From NCBI RefSeq assembly GCF_018143015.1, contig NC_054743.1:42674922-42738921 (forward strand): a stretch of DNA of 64,000 nucleotides. The letters are read 5' to 3'. Position 1 is the stretch's first letter, and every line of letters starts with the position of its first letter. The notes below the pieces were generated by a model. That model did no database searches. It was not told the origin of the DNA and saw only the letters and a program-made list of their open reading frames with translations. A program made the translations under genes and the position numbers. Shown in pieces: positions 40,851-53,900 of the stretch. This DNA comes from Lytechinus variegatus (taxonomy: Eukaryota > Echinodermata > Echinoidea > Temnopleuroida > Toxopneustidae).

Positions 40851-41650
40851 TGTTTAAGTGTTAACGTACATTACATGAACCTAAAGTTCATTTTAGTAAA
40901 CAGCGTTGTGTAAAAAAGTTTTTTTACTATGCAGATAGAGGAAGAAGAAGAGAAAGAAAAGGGGCATATAAGGAAAAGCATATGACGAAAATCTAAAAGA
41001 TAAGATTCTGTATTTACATTTATTATAGTTGTGAGTACGTACGAAAGATTACCGTTTCATGTCTATTGATGCAGCAATCAACACATATGAGAGAAATGAC
41101 GTTATAAAACGGGAACGTTCCCGAGAACGCTTATTAATAAAATATGATTCGATCGCCAATAAAACTGATCCATAAATTTGATTAAACTTCCACGCCTGCA
41201 GCAATTATGACAGTTGAAGAAGTCTTCCCTCCATCTTCTGCATTATCAGGGTTTCATCAAGACAAGATAAAGTTGGTTCGCTGATGGAAACGAAGCCAAA
41301 CAGTTCTCTCTTCAACATTGCCATGATTGCATGCCGGACAATTTGCGCTTTCTATCCTTTACATAATTCTTGCGTATATTGCGATCTCAGGAACATTCCC
41401 GTCCAGTAACGTAAAGCTCCAATCAGACTCCCAATGGCGGCGAAATCAGGGGGGGGGGGTCGTGTCCCCTCCCCTATAATTTTTTTGTTGATAACCTTTT
41501 TTCCTTGCTTGTCAAAAATGTTGGTGGTCCCTCCCTGAAATTTTGGTTGATAAAATTTTTTTTTTTGCTTGTCAAAACATTTTGGTGGTCACCCCCCCCC
41601 CCCTAAAATTTTTGGCTTCCGCCGCCAATGCAGACTCCCATGACAGTCAA
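40850..41650. other. 3' flank of gene B, homologous to that of gene A
   Basis: TAAACAGCGTTGT and GAGCAATTAACATGAC-like words parallel 2900-3750. A C/G run near 41449-41456 and a T-rich stretch (41460-41610) with GTCAAAA...TTGGTGGTC repeated twice look inserted. No gene seen. Confidence 0.5.
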
Positions 41651-41659
41651 TTAACATGA

Positions 41660-41942
41660 CTAAATTAGAAAGCTAACAAGCACATACAACCAAGCAACGA
41701 AAGTGACAAGTAGTAGGAGAATAAACAAAAATTTGTCACAGACGATGGCTACCTCCTGCCACGCCTTGTTAATCATTTCAGGATCACTTCTCATGCTCAG
41801 TGTGTCCAATTCTTGTGGTTTACTAATAGTCTTGACGATATCGTCTGCTTTTGTGTCGTGCTTCCCGTTTTCTTGGTTCTGTGCCGCGATGTTGGTGTTG
41901 TTCTGAAGAGTTGGGTTGGTCATTGAATCGAGTATCCGGAGC
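41660..41942 (-). CDS. Gene B exon 9: cytoplasmic loop, M4 and stop
   Basis: Ninety-three residues and TAG. The loop differs at many sites from gene A; the pre-M4 helix WQEVAIVCDKFLF and M4 are retained. The acceptor is attag. Confidence 0.92.
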
Positions 41943-44900
41943 CTAATGAGAAATTGATGATTAAACACAGCCGTGACAATTACTATAACACATTCTTCAT
42001 TACCAACTTCTTCTTACTCTTCTTCAGAGAGGAACTGTTAAAATCAAGAATCCGAACCCATTTAAGAGTGAAGAGAACAACGTATTATGATGTGTAGGTC
42101 GGCTACAGGTATTTACATATATTCTTAGCCAAACGGCTAAAACAATGGAAATTATAAAAGCGCCGAAAGTGACTTTTACTTCAATGAAACTTTCTAGACT
42201 AGAATTCGGATCACAGCTAAATCCCACGTCTCTATGTCCCACTGCCCCACCTTTTTTTCATTTTACGATTATAGTTTCAGTAGATACATTGAAGAATATG
42301 GTTTCAGCGATGAGGTATCGGGCTTCGTAAAATAAAGTAATTCAAGAATCTTTGTGTGCCATTGAACCATCTGAGATGGTGGAAAGAGCCCGCCTCATGA
42401 ACGGAAGTCGTGGGTTCGATTCCCGGAAGAGTCATACGTCATACGAAAGACTTATAAAAATGGAATCTGAATCTGTCTTCTTGTCGACGTATTTGAATGG
42501 AAAAGGGTAACAATGCATACAATATGTTATGCAAGGCCCGCTGAGTTCAAAAAAGCTGAAGTGGCTCTCCTTGGTGATATCAAGAAATGTGATTACTATG
42601 TTTTGTTTGTTTTCATTTTTCTTGGGATGGGTTCACTTACTCATTAGCCTTCTTTTGAGCACGCAACATGGCGGTACACTCTGCGTTGGTGTAGAGACGC
42701 ATGATGAGCGGGCTCAGCATCGCTCGTCTTATCCAGTCCGGTATCTGTCGTCTTCCACCAGTGTGGTACAGCCGCAGGACAATGATGGAGCATATGACCT
42801 CGGTACAACTCAACCCAATCATCACGATGAAGAAGATCACTGTTCGACATTAATCATGTTAATGTTTAGATGTGTTTAGACGCTACATGCCTTACAAAGT
42901 GAAATCTTAATATGTGAAATGTCAAGTGATAATGAATTGAGCAGAACACACTCCTTGAGTCAAGGCTGCCACACGTTGCTTATGAGCACCAATGCGTGCT
43001 GATATAGATAGATCAATGTTTGTGCTTCATATTGTTTTATTATGATATATCATAATTATCTGCAATTCAAGGCACACATGTTTTCAAGCATACTGTTTGC
43101 TTTGCCATTTTCACCAGCTATGCGAATAAAAATGCTCTCCAGTAATCGTCATGGAACAGGAAAAATTAATAAAAACGGCTATTTGCGGCACATAACCTTC
43201 GAGCTATTAATTATCATCCTAGTTAATTTTACCAAAACCTTGGTCCCTCGTGCCCTGTTCACAAATATGTTTTGAACCTGTATCTCTTTACTTTCTCCGT
43301 TATTGGTGTTATTAAAAAGTGACAAATGGAATGAGATATTTACCAATGATAGAAGTAGTCTCTCCACTTGGCGGAAGCCTGTCAGCTACGAGCTGCTGGA
43401 AGAGGATCAAGGCCAGAAGGTTACTGACTGCCAAAGTCACCTTCTCACCGGAAGCTGGATGAAGCCAACAGACGAGAGCCATCAATGCCGTCAGGAGAAT
43501 ACATGGGACAACGACAGTGCGGGTGTAGAAACCTGCAATACGATTTTTTGATTGGCACAAACATGGATGACTGGTTAATTGCACGGATGATAGCATGGAT
43601 GAATACATGAATGATTGCATGAATGCATAAACAGGATGGACATTGAGATGGTGAACGCATGATCGCATTCATGTCTGGCCTATGCCATCAGTTCACACCA
43701 GGCTTATCCAAAGAATGATGATCGAATGAATGTCTGAATTAGAAAATTCTTGAAAACACGAGTGTGTGAATGCGTGAGTGTACATTCATGGGTTAATGTG
43801 CATGAATGAATGATGCGCATATTTATTTTATTGAACGCAAAGATGCATTCACTTGTGCACTCATTAACTGCCTAAAAATTAGTGTGGATCTGTGCACGGA
43901 CCTATTACAATAGGTCCATGATCTGCTGTGCGAATGCGTGAATGTATCTTATCTTGATAATTGATAGGATTTCCCAAATGATGGACCTAAGTGAGTGCAT
44001 TCAGCAACGGAGACTGAATACACATCATGACAAATAAGAATGAAGGGACAAATAAGCACAGACGATATTTCAATGCATTCATCCAGTGTATGAGTACATG
44101 CCCGCGTGAATGAATGGATGAATGAATGATTGCATTTGACGTCATGTTTCGATTCCATCGTAAACGTATGAATGTGAAAGAAAATGCCAATCACCAGAGA
44201 ATCATACCCGATGGTCTAAATATAATTACACGAATTTAACAAACACATTCGGGTAAACCAGAAATGCGGTGAAATCACAAGATGCTTTGTTAGTGTACAA
44301 TGATAATGAAGATGATTGCAAGGTTTGTAGCTGAATACCAATATGAATTTCAGAATAGCGCAACGGGAATATTCGGCTGAAAATTATTTCAGAAATAGGT
44401 TCCTACTTACTTGATTGTCGGTGGATTTCAAGGACAAACTGGACCGCACTCCATGAAAGGTTGAAGCAGCAAGATTCAATGACCAGGTTACTTGCTGTCG
44501 TCTGTTCGAGTACCCAAACTCCATTTTTACGAAATATATCCACGTTGGCATCAGCTTCTGTTGACATTCGAAAATTGACCTTATATTGAATAAAGGAATA
44601 AATTAAAGAAAATAAAATTTTAAAGGTATTTCATCTCATTGATTTTAACGGAGATAAAATGTTTTATTTTATCTGCGATAAAATGGATCCCAGAATACTA
44701 CCACAGGACAGGGCACGACAGGACAGAAAACAAGATACACAAAACACTACATAAAACAAGAAAAGACCAGAATAAACAACATAAACAAAAAAGACAAACA
44801 AGGAAACTGCACATTAGGAATCAAGAGATAAAATAAAGGTAAGAGGAGAGGGAAAGCGGTAATAAGAAAGGGAGAAAGAGGAGGAAGCGGCTTAGACAGA

Positions 44901-47900
44901 GGCGTTAATCTGCGATTTAAATTGATGGATAAGAAATTTCTCTTATCCTTTACTGAAACCAAAATGGGTCGGTCTATTGCGCACTGATTCCAAAGGTTTG
45001 TACCGGTAAAAATATTGATGTATATAGTTTAAGAAGGATGGTTCTAGCTCTCGGTGGGGGAAAGAGTCCGGTGGTCCTTGTTGGATAATGATGAATATCA
45101 AAATTTTAAGTGAACATGAAATAAACAAATATTTGGTAGTTCAAATTTAAGATTATAACTATATTAATCACCGATCTTCAAAATAATATGTTTATAGAAC
45201 AATGCATCAGCATGTAAACAAAAATCTGCACAACGTCTAATTCTTACTTTATCTGCAGTCTCTGACCAAGGGCCAAATGTCAAGTTACAATATTGGACAT
45301 CATAGGGGAAGTATGTGATATCGATAGGACAGGCTGTGGCGATGATGGCGGGAAAATACCAATTCATGCTCCCGTTACTCGATGCAACGATGTACGTATC
45401 TGCGTAACTGATGAATTCTTTGACGACACTGAATGCAACAGGGGTAAAAAAAAAACGAGATGGAATAGGGGGTAAGTAATTATGGTGCAGAAGCGCATTG
45501 TCGAGGCATGCAATTTATACAAACGAAAGACATGATTATTTATATTGTTGGTAAGAAGCAGGTTTTCGTGGAACACTCTTCTAAAGTGCATAAGAACAAA
45601 ATAAGGTTTATCTTAAAGATGAATTAGTAATCATAGAAAACTTCAACCACAAAATCACTTTAATCAAGCAACAACAAAAAATGCATTTTTTCACATCTTG
45701 GAAACGGAGACGCCAGTCCCGGGGGCCGTTTCATAAAGCTGTTCGTAAGTTAGGAGCGTCTTCAAGAACGACTGGTGATCGTTTCTTATGCGCTAAACCA
45801 TCGCCCATATCATAGCATTTACCACAAGAAAGGATCGCCAGTCGTTCTTAAAAGTTGCTCTTTACGAACAGCCTTATGAAAAGGCGCCCTTGACCCCATC
45901 GTTCAAAGAGTTGTAGTATGTTCAATTATCTCAGATCGCGAAGTTAAAGGACAAGTCCATTCCAACAAACGATTGATCTAAATAAAGAGAAAAATTCAGC
46001 AAGCATAACGCTGAATCTGTCGAAAAAAAAGTCGGATGTAAAATAGAGAGTCATGACATTTTCGAGTTTTGCTCAATTTCACAAAATATTATACGCATAT
46101 TTTGGTTGGTATGCAAATGAGGTGACTGATGAAATCCCCAGCATCTTATTATATTGAAAGGACAAGTCCACCCCAACAAAAACTTGATTTGAATAAAAAG
46201 AGAAAAATTCAACAAGCATAACACTGAAAATTTCATCAAAATCGGATGTAAAATAAGAAAGTTATGGCATTTTAAAGTTTCGCTTCATATCACAAAACAG
46301 TTATATGCACATCTCGGTCGGTATGCAAATGAGGAACTGATGACATCACTCACTCACAATTTCTTTTGTTTTTCATTATATGAAATATTTTTATTTTCTC
46401 GTCTTGTCATGTGAGATGAAGTTTCATTCCTCCCTGAACACGTGGAATTCCATTATTTTAACAGTTTGTGCTTCAGGCAAGGAGGTCCTAATCGTCAAAT
46501 TCGTAAAAAATTGAAATATTGTATATAATTCAAACAATAAAAAACAAAAGAAATAGTGAGTGGGTGACATCATCGACTCTCTCATTTGGATGTAACTGGC
46601 TCGTTCATATAACTATTTTGTAAAAAATAAGCGAAACTTTGAAATGTCATAACTTTCTTATTTTACATCCGATTTTGATGAAATTTTCAGCATTGTGCTC
46701 GTCTGATTTTTCTCTATTGATTCAAATCAACATTTTTCTGAGGTGGACTTGACCTTGAATATGAGATATGTTTAATTCTCTCCTCATTGCCATCTGAAAC
46801 AGAGCTTTATTCCTCACTGAACATGTGGTATTACCATTGTTTTAACGTTTTGTGGTTCAATCAAAAGGGTACTTATTGTCAAATCTGTACTGAAATTAAA
46901 ATATCTTTTTTAACATTGTATAATTCAAACAATACAAATAAAAAACAAATAGTGAGTGATGGACATTATCGAGTCTCCTAAAAAGTGAAACCTTAACCTA
47001 TCATGAACTTCTTATTTTACATCCGATTTTCATAAAATTTTCAGTGCTGTGTTTGTTTCATTTTTCTATATTGATTCAAATCCCAAAATATTAGAAATGC
47101 AGACTTTTAAAATAAACTGTTCTCTCGCCTCGCTCCCAGCCATTTTGTCAAATCTGCGCACCGTTTAGGATTATGCTATTGAATGTGCCTCACTTAATCA
47201 TTATTGTCCCCCAGCATGGATAGGACAATAATCTTAGTAGACGATTAAACATTTGGCATTTCCAATATTACACGCATATTCGTGTCAGTTTGCACATAAT
47301 GATCCGACGATGATTTTATGAATACACTGAACATGCATTTATGGGTAAATAGGGGTTCATGATTTATCCTCATTTCTCACATAAATTTCGACGAGACGCC
47401 TTAAATATTGTACATTAACTGATGTCACTCAAACGGATTATGAGTGTCTTTGAATGTCCCATTTTTTCATGTACAATTTGGAATAGATTAGTTTACAAGA
47501 AAGGTGATAGAAAGATTTGGTGTTAAAAAAAATACAGGGGTAAATATGGCAGAGGTAAAAAAACATAACTTGTAGGTCTTACTCTTGCAATCAAAATTCA
47601 TAGAAGACGCCTTGCATAATACAACGTATATAATGGCGAATTCCTTTTCTTTAATGTAGATCATGTAGTATAGCTACAGGAGGGCGTGTAATACAGATTT
47701 CCAAAGAATACATTATGGATAAAGAGTTTGTATCACCATACACTGTGAAAAAAAAGAGTAAATTTACGTTGGTCATTTTTTTGTTGGGTAATATATACGT
47801 TGGTTATTGTTTTGTTGTGCCCAATACTTAGGCAAATTTTTACTCTGCCGCTGCCAAAATACAGATGTCCAATTGTTGGGCTAGTAATTGCCCTGCTGAG

Positions 47901-50900
47901 TGGTAAATGTTGCGAAACTTTACGATCACGAGTTGCGCTTGCAGCATGCTACACACGGTCGATAAGATATGGAGGAGCTTCTAGATGACTGGGGACTGGG
48001 GAGCCTCGCTGAATCTTTCATAGATGAGTTGCTTAAACGTTTTTTTAATTTTTTTTATTTTGGACTTTACGTTAAGCATAATTTGTAAGGAATTTGTCAG
48101 AATAGGCCTACATACATGACATATATCTGACGCTGTTTTGTTTTTGCTTCACTCACTTGAGATATGCACTTGCACTTGTATGCAGCGTTATTGTGCATGC
48201 AAAGCACTTTCGGATAAGGTCTCCGGATCGACACGGACCAGGTACACGAAGTGAGTGTAGGCCTTGCCCAGATGTTGGGTTAATAACTTTATTAAAAAGT
48301 TGGGCAAATTAATGTCCCCAAAATGTAGTTCAAAATATTACCCAACAGTTGGGCACATTAATGCCCCAACAACGTTGGGTAAAATATTGCCCAGTAGTTG
48401 GTAGGGTTGACTATCGGCCCAACGTTGGGCAAAATATTGGGTAAAATATTGCCCAATTTTTTCACAGTGTAAGAAAGAGCAAAAAGAGACATGGGGGTCA
48501 TTTCATAGTCCATCAAAGGGAGAGGTGTTTAGATGTGACACCACCCATTTTTGTCGCATTGCCAATGGGAGGATCTTCATATCATCAGTGATCGCAATAT
48601 TCATATGCTCATAACTTTCTCATTATTTGTCCGATTTTTCTCAAACTTTCTATGATTTTATTCTTTGATTATTCTGTTTCCACACAAGCCCACTTGTTCT
48701 AAAGATTTCAATCCCCTGTAAGGATGCTTTGCTCGATGTAACTCTCTATAAAAAGGGGTGGTAATTTGCATTCGCATATCTTGGGTCCATATCGATTGAG
48801 CCTAGTTGGATTGTGTCTAATTCTTCGAATATCATATTAATAAATGGACATGTCTAACCTAAAAGTCAGATCTGCTTTTTCTAATCTGTTGCTCCTTATA
48901 TACCTGTGAGAGAATAGAGTTTTAACACCACAGTTTTTACAGTGTTTGTTGTAATTTTGACATAATAATTACTAAAGATGATTCTTAAAGCGCGTTTGTA
49001 TTCTTTCTGAAGGTTGTCTTTGGGCAATTGTGAGACCTCCGCTCCAAACTGGAGCAGCAAATTCAAATATTGGCCGAATATAGCAAATGAAAATTGTAAC
49101 TAAATCCTCGCGAGAAACACCGTGATTTACTGCAGTGCGGAGCATCTACAGTTTTGCATTTGCTTTCTTTTCCATATCAGGCCTATATAAGGCTTATCAT
49201 CCTTTTTAACTTATTAATATAAACGAATGATTTACCACAATGATTGTACCCTTTACATCTTCATCACCATAATGATCAATGTTATTCGTTTGTCACTATT
49301 GGTTGCTCTAATTGCATTTATAATGAGAGAAGTCATGCAGACGTGCCTTTCATACTATTGTATTGATAAGCAAACCAATATCATTAGTGTAATGAAAGAG
49401 ATAAAGGTCATAAACATAAGGGAACCAAAACTGAAAATGAATTTTAATAATGGATTCGGAAAGTGTGCAGATATCATTAATCATTAAAATACGAATTAGA
49501 GGCAAATATGGGGGCCAGCATTGGTGATAATTTTCAAATGATATTTTCTACACTGTCGCATAACTTATTATTTGGGGCGAAAAAAAATTACATGAATGCA
49601 GGTTTAAGTGGAAGTATATTATGTCGTGTTCCTTAACTTTCAAATTTCAGTGTGTTCCTGCCGGGAGTTTGATGTGATTGTTGCGCATAAATCAACTACT
49701 AATGTTAATGGAGGCATATTATATACATATCAAACTTGTCCAAATTGTTGGGTTCACAAGCGGATCTTTTTCTTCTTTCCAACATTGCAAGATACTTTTT
49801 GTACCTTGTGATAACCCATGCACAATGATTGAAGTCGATTCGGCAATTAACATGATTAAGAATTTTTCCCTTGTTTTCATAACCTGATATAATACATCAT
49901 AAAATTAGTCATTTATAATAGCACAGTTTAATATCACAAGTCTGAAATAGTTAATATAACAATCATTGTATCGTTTTTAGGCTGATATCGACTTCTGTTT
50001 TTTTTACCCCTCCTATTTTTACATCTTTCATTTTTTCCTATGTCATTTTTTTATCTATCCGCAATTTTACCATTGCCATTCTTACCTTTATTATTTTACT
50101 TGCGCCATTTTTATCGCCGCTATCTTTGCCTCTGACATTTTTACCCCCTCCATTTTACCTGATTTTACCACTATCTAATGAGTTAATTACTATAGTGCCT
50201 CTTCTTGTTTCCCTAAGTTGTCTAAGAAGGAATAGATAAATTCCAGTTTCTATACTGAAGACACATCTTGTTATTATTATTTGATGGAGGTATAATCTTT
50301 GTTTGGTTGTTTTCATAGTGCCCACATCATAACATCCTGGTTTCATATGCAACTTGATTTAAATTCATTCAATGAGCGCATATATCAAGTACATGTATAT
50401 GGTAACAAATACGTGGATATATCTTACTTTTGGTATAGTACGATGTCGGGAAGCCAAACGTCACTTCTTTTAACAGTTACGTAATCGACCCCGTTGAAAT
50501 CCATTGGATCCCACATCATGTTCTCATCCCTCCATATCTGAATAATAAAATGACAATAATGATGATTTTGAAGATTACGATGATGATGATAGTGATGATA
50601 ATGATAGTAAATCGAAGAAGAATAACAATATAAAGTACTACTACTATTATAACTACTACTACTACTACTATTACTATTACTATTACTACTACTGCTGCTG
50701 CCACTACTAATGATAATAATGATAATAATAATAATCATGAAAATGATTAAAATTCAATAATGACAATAATAATAGTAATAACAATATTAATAACAAACAT
50801 TGATGATAATTATGTTTCTTATAGTATTGACGATAACCATTATGAAAAAAAATGATACAAAACATCTTGTTTTGTATTTCAATAAAAAAAAAATCCGTTA

Positions 50901-53900
50901 TGAGTGACAGGGGCGACTACCTATGTGTTCATATCACAAAGGTGGTGTGATGAGGGAAGAAAAAAAGGTGAAAGAAAAGGGAAACGTGTGAAAACTAGCC
51001 CAAGGAGAGGTCTGACAGCCCATTTACCCGGTAAAAAAAAACATAATTTGAATGATTCCAGTGAATATTTAGCACGTGTGAAACCAACTAGAACATGATT
51101 AGAATCACGAACGCTAATCACAGTCACGATTACAATAGCAATCATCATTTGATTCAAGAGTCACGTGTGAAAGACCCTACGTCACTTTCTTATATTGCAC
51201 TCATCCCTGATATTCTCTTGTTATAATGACGTATTTTAGTTCGTCTTTCCCCCATATCAAAGCCCTCTGGATCGCCCATACTCGCTTTCCGTGTTTATAT
51301 TTGCCTCCTATACCCTTCCTCGTCCATCAAGCTTGCGAAACATTTTTGATTTATTTTCGTTTGCTTGTGTTTTTTTTTTGGGGGGTGGTTGAGAGGGGTT
51401 GGTTATTAGTATACTCAAGTTTTCTGTACTTAACAAAATGCTTTTAGATACAAATTACTATGCATATCTTAGTTGCAAATTTATCTAGTGTTAACTTACC
51501 ATTCGCATATATGCTGATAGTTTTACTTGCTGATTCTCCTCATCCTGTAAAAATAAATGAGATTATTATTTTCAACAACAAAATTCAGCCCGTCTCAAAG
51601 GTGAACGCTATAACTAACCATGGACATGATGGGGGTAGAACGGACAAACAATATTTTCCTTTACTTGTGTAAAAAAAAGATCAATACTTGGGAAGCTGGA
51701 TAGCTTGACCCATTAATGATAAAATACACTATGTCGGAATGTATATTGGGTTCAAATTAAAATACATTTTAAAAAAACAGTTAGATAAAAAAATTTCGTT
51801 TAATGAGTCAGCAACAAACATTATATTATTCGTAATAGTTTGTCAGCTTAACCTGGTTAAAAAAAGTCTTATGAAATCGAGTAAAAGACAGAGGCGGTTG
51901 TCATCAGTGTGTATCATTTACACATGTACACAAATGAACACACACACACACCATAGAGCCGCTGCAGACACGCGCACACACCTACCCCCAATATAGAATG
52001 TTCATGCATGACTTGTTTTCATCTTCGCTTTTATGACAACATGTACACATGTAAAAGTACTGTACTTACAAACTTGATGAGCTCGACCGGAAGGAGGCGG
52101 AAGGATACATTCGTAGGTCGGCTGACATCACTCACCGGTCGCACTGTGATTGGTCCATAGTTGTCAAGCAGATGCTGTAGTAGAATGCTCCGATTGTTTC
52201 GTCCTGAAGTTAAAGCAAAACAAAAACTTCCAAGAGCTATTTATTGTTTACATATATTTTGTAATGCTCAGTTTGCACAGTAAAAGAAAGTACAAGATAT
52301 TTTTGTCACGCTAGTGCTCGAATATAAAATTTTTATAAATGAACAAGTTAGTAAAATTCTGCCTTATTAATTGTCAATGTTTTCTTGACATTTACAACTG
52401 CGAGTAAAACGGATCTAAATGGGATATATATCGTACATTTGACTTTATTTTGCATAAAAAAATCAAATAATTAAAACAATATAACATTAGAAGAATTAGC
52501 ATGGTGTACAAATCAGACATGACATCATTCATCTAAATTAGATAATACAGCGATTTGAAATCAAAGACAATTTAAAATGTGATATATGACATGTATGAGG
52601 GAACCTGCAATAGATAGCAACGCTTGTACAGTCTGTCGGATACAAAAAGAGGAAGTCTTTATATGTAGGAGAGGACAATAACATGATTCGATTGCATAAA
52701 GAATTGCCAAAATATTACAACTGTTGGTATTTGAAGAGTGTACATAAAAAAATGTGTTTGCCACTATTACTCAGCCAGTGCGTTTTTAACAATTTTTTGT
52801 AAAATTCACTATGTAACCTACTCAGGAAAATTATGAAAATTAATCGACATCAATTTCAATTTACATTTGAAAATATTTGAATGCATATTATTTACAATGT
52901 TTTTAATTTCATATTCAGTGATCGAAGTAAAGAAAATAGTTTTATGATTGGGTTTGTTTAAAGGGGAATCTAACCCAAATTAAAACTTTTTTTGAGAAAA
53001 AGAAAAATCAGGCAAGTTGATAGTTGAAAGTTTGAATGATATTGGACAAACAACATGAAAGTTATGAATTTTTAAAAGTTGTAAATATTGGTAATCACTA
53101 TACCCATGGAAACTTCAAATTGGCCGCATATGGGATGTCATAGTGATATACAGCCATGATATGGCAAAAGGGTTTATCTTGAAATTTTGAGTTTTTGACA
53201 AAATTTCAAATCCGGGTAATTCTAAGGCGCTCTTTTCACTGGTGGGATCGGTTTGTCGCAAAAATGCGTAGCTTTCGAGATAGCATCGGCTATCTAGGTT
53301 AATTTCTTAAATTTTGGTCCAATTTTTATGGTAAAACCGTCTATCTCGCACATAGCCGACTTGTAACCGAAGGCTTCCATGGAAAACTGGTCTATCTCTG
53401 ACTTAGACTGCTTTACCATGCAAATTGTACTGTTAATCTTTCGTTATTTCAACGGGAAAAACGGTTAACTTCAAGTTAGACCGTTTTTCCGAAAAAAAAA
53501 TGAACCCCCACTCTTTGCTATGTCAAAGATAGACCGTTTTACCATATTAACTGCCCGATGACGGCAACTCTTAACTTTTTTCTTAGACAGTACGTCGCCG
53601 CATAGCGCGCACGCGCATCGCATATTCAGGCCATCCGAGCCGGCCTGGAGGATAACAATGGATCGTAAGAAAGTTGGGAGGCTGAGCTGCCTCCCTCCAT
53701 CTAGAGGGAGGATATTGCTGGGGTTGTCGTAAGAAAAAAAAATCACAGGTAAGGAAGAAAGAAGGCAGAATACAATGACACTAATTAATTCATCCTAATT
53801 CCGAGACCAAGGCAGCTGCTAGATCATTTAGATCTACTGTATCGACGGCTGACGTACACTTCGCGCGCCAGCCGCCGCTGCGGTAGGGACTAGGCCTTAG

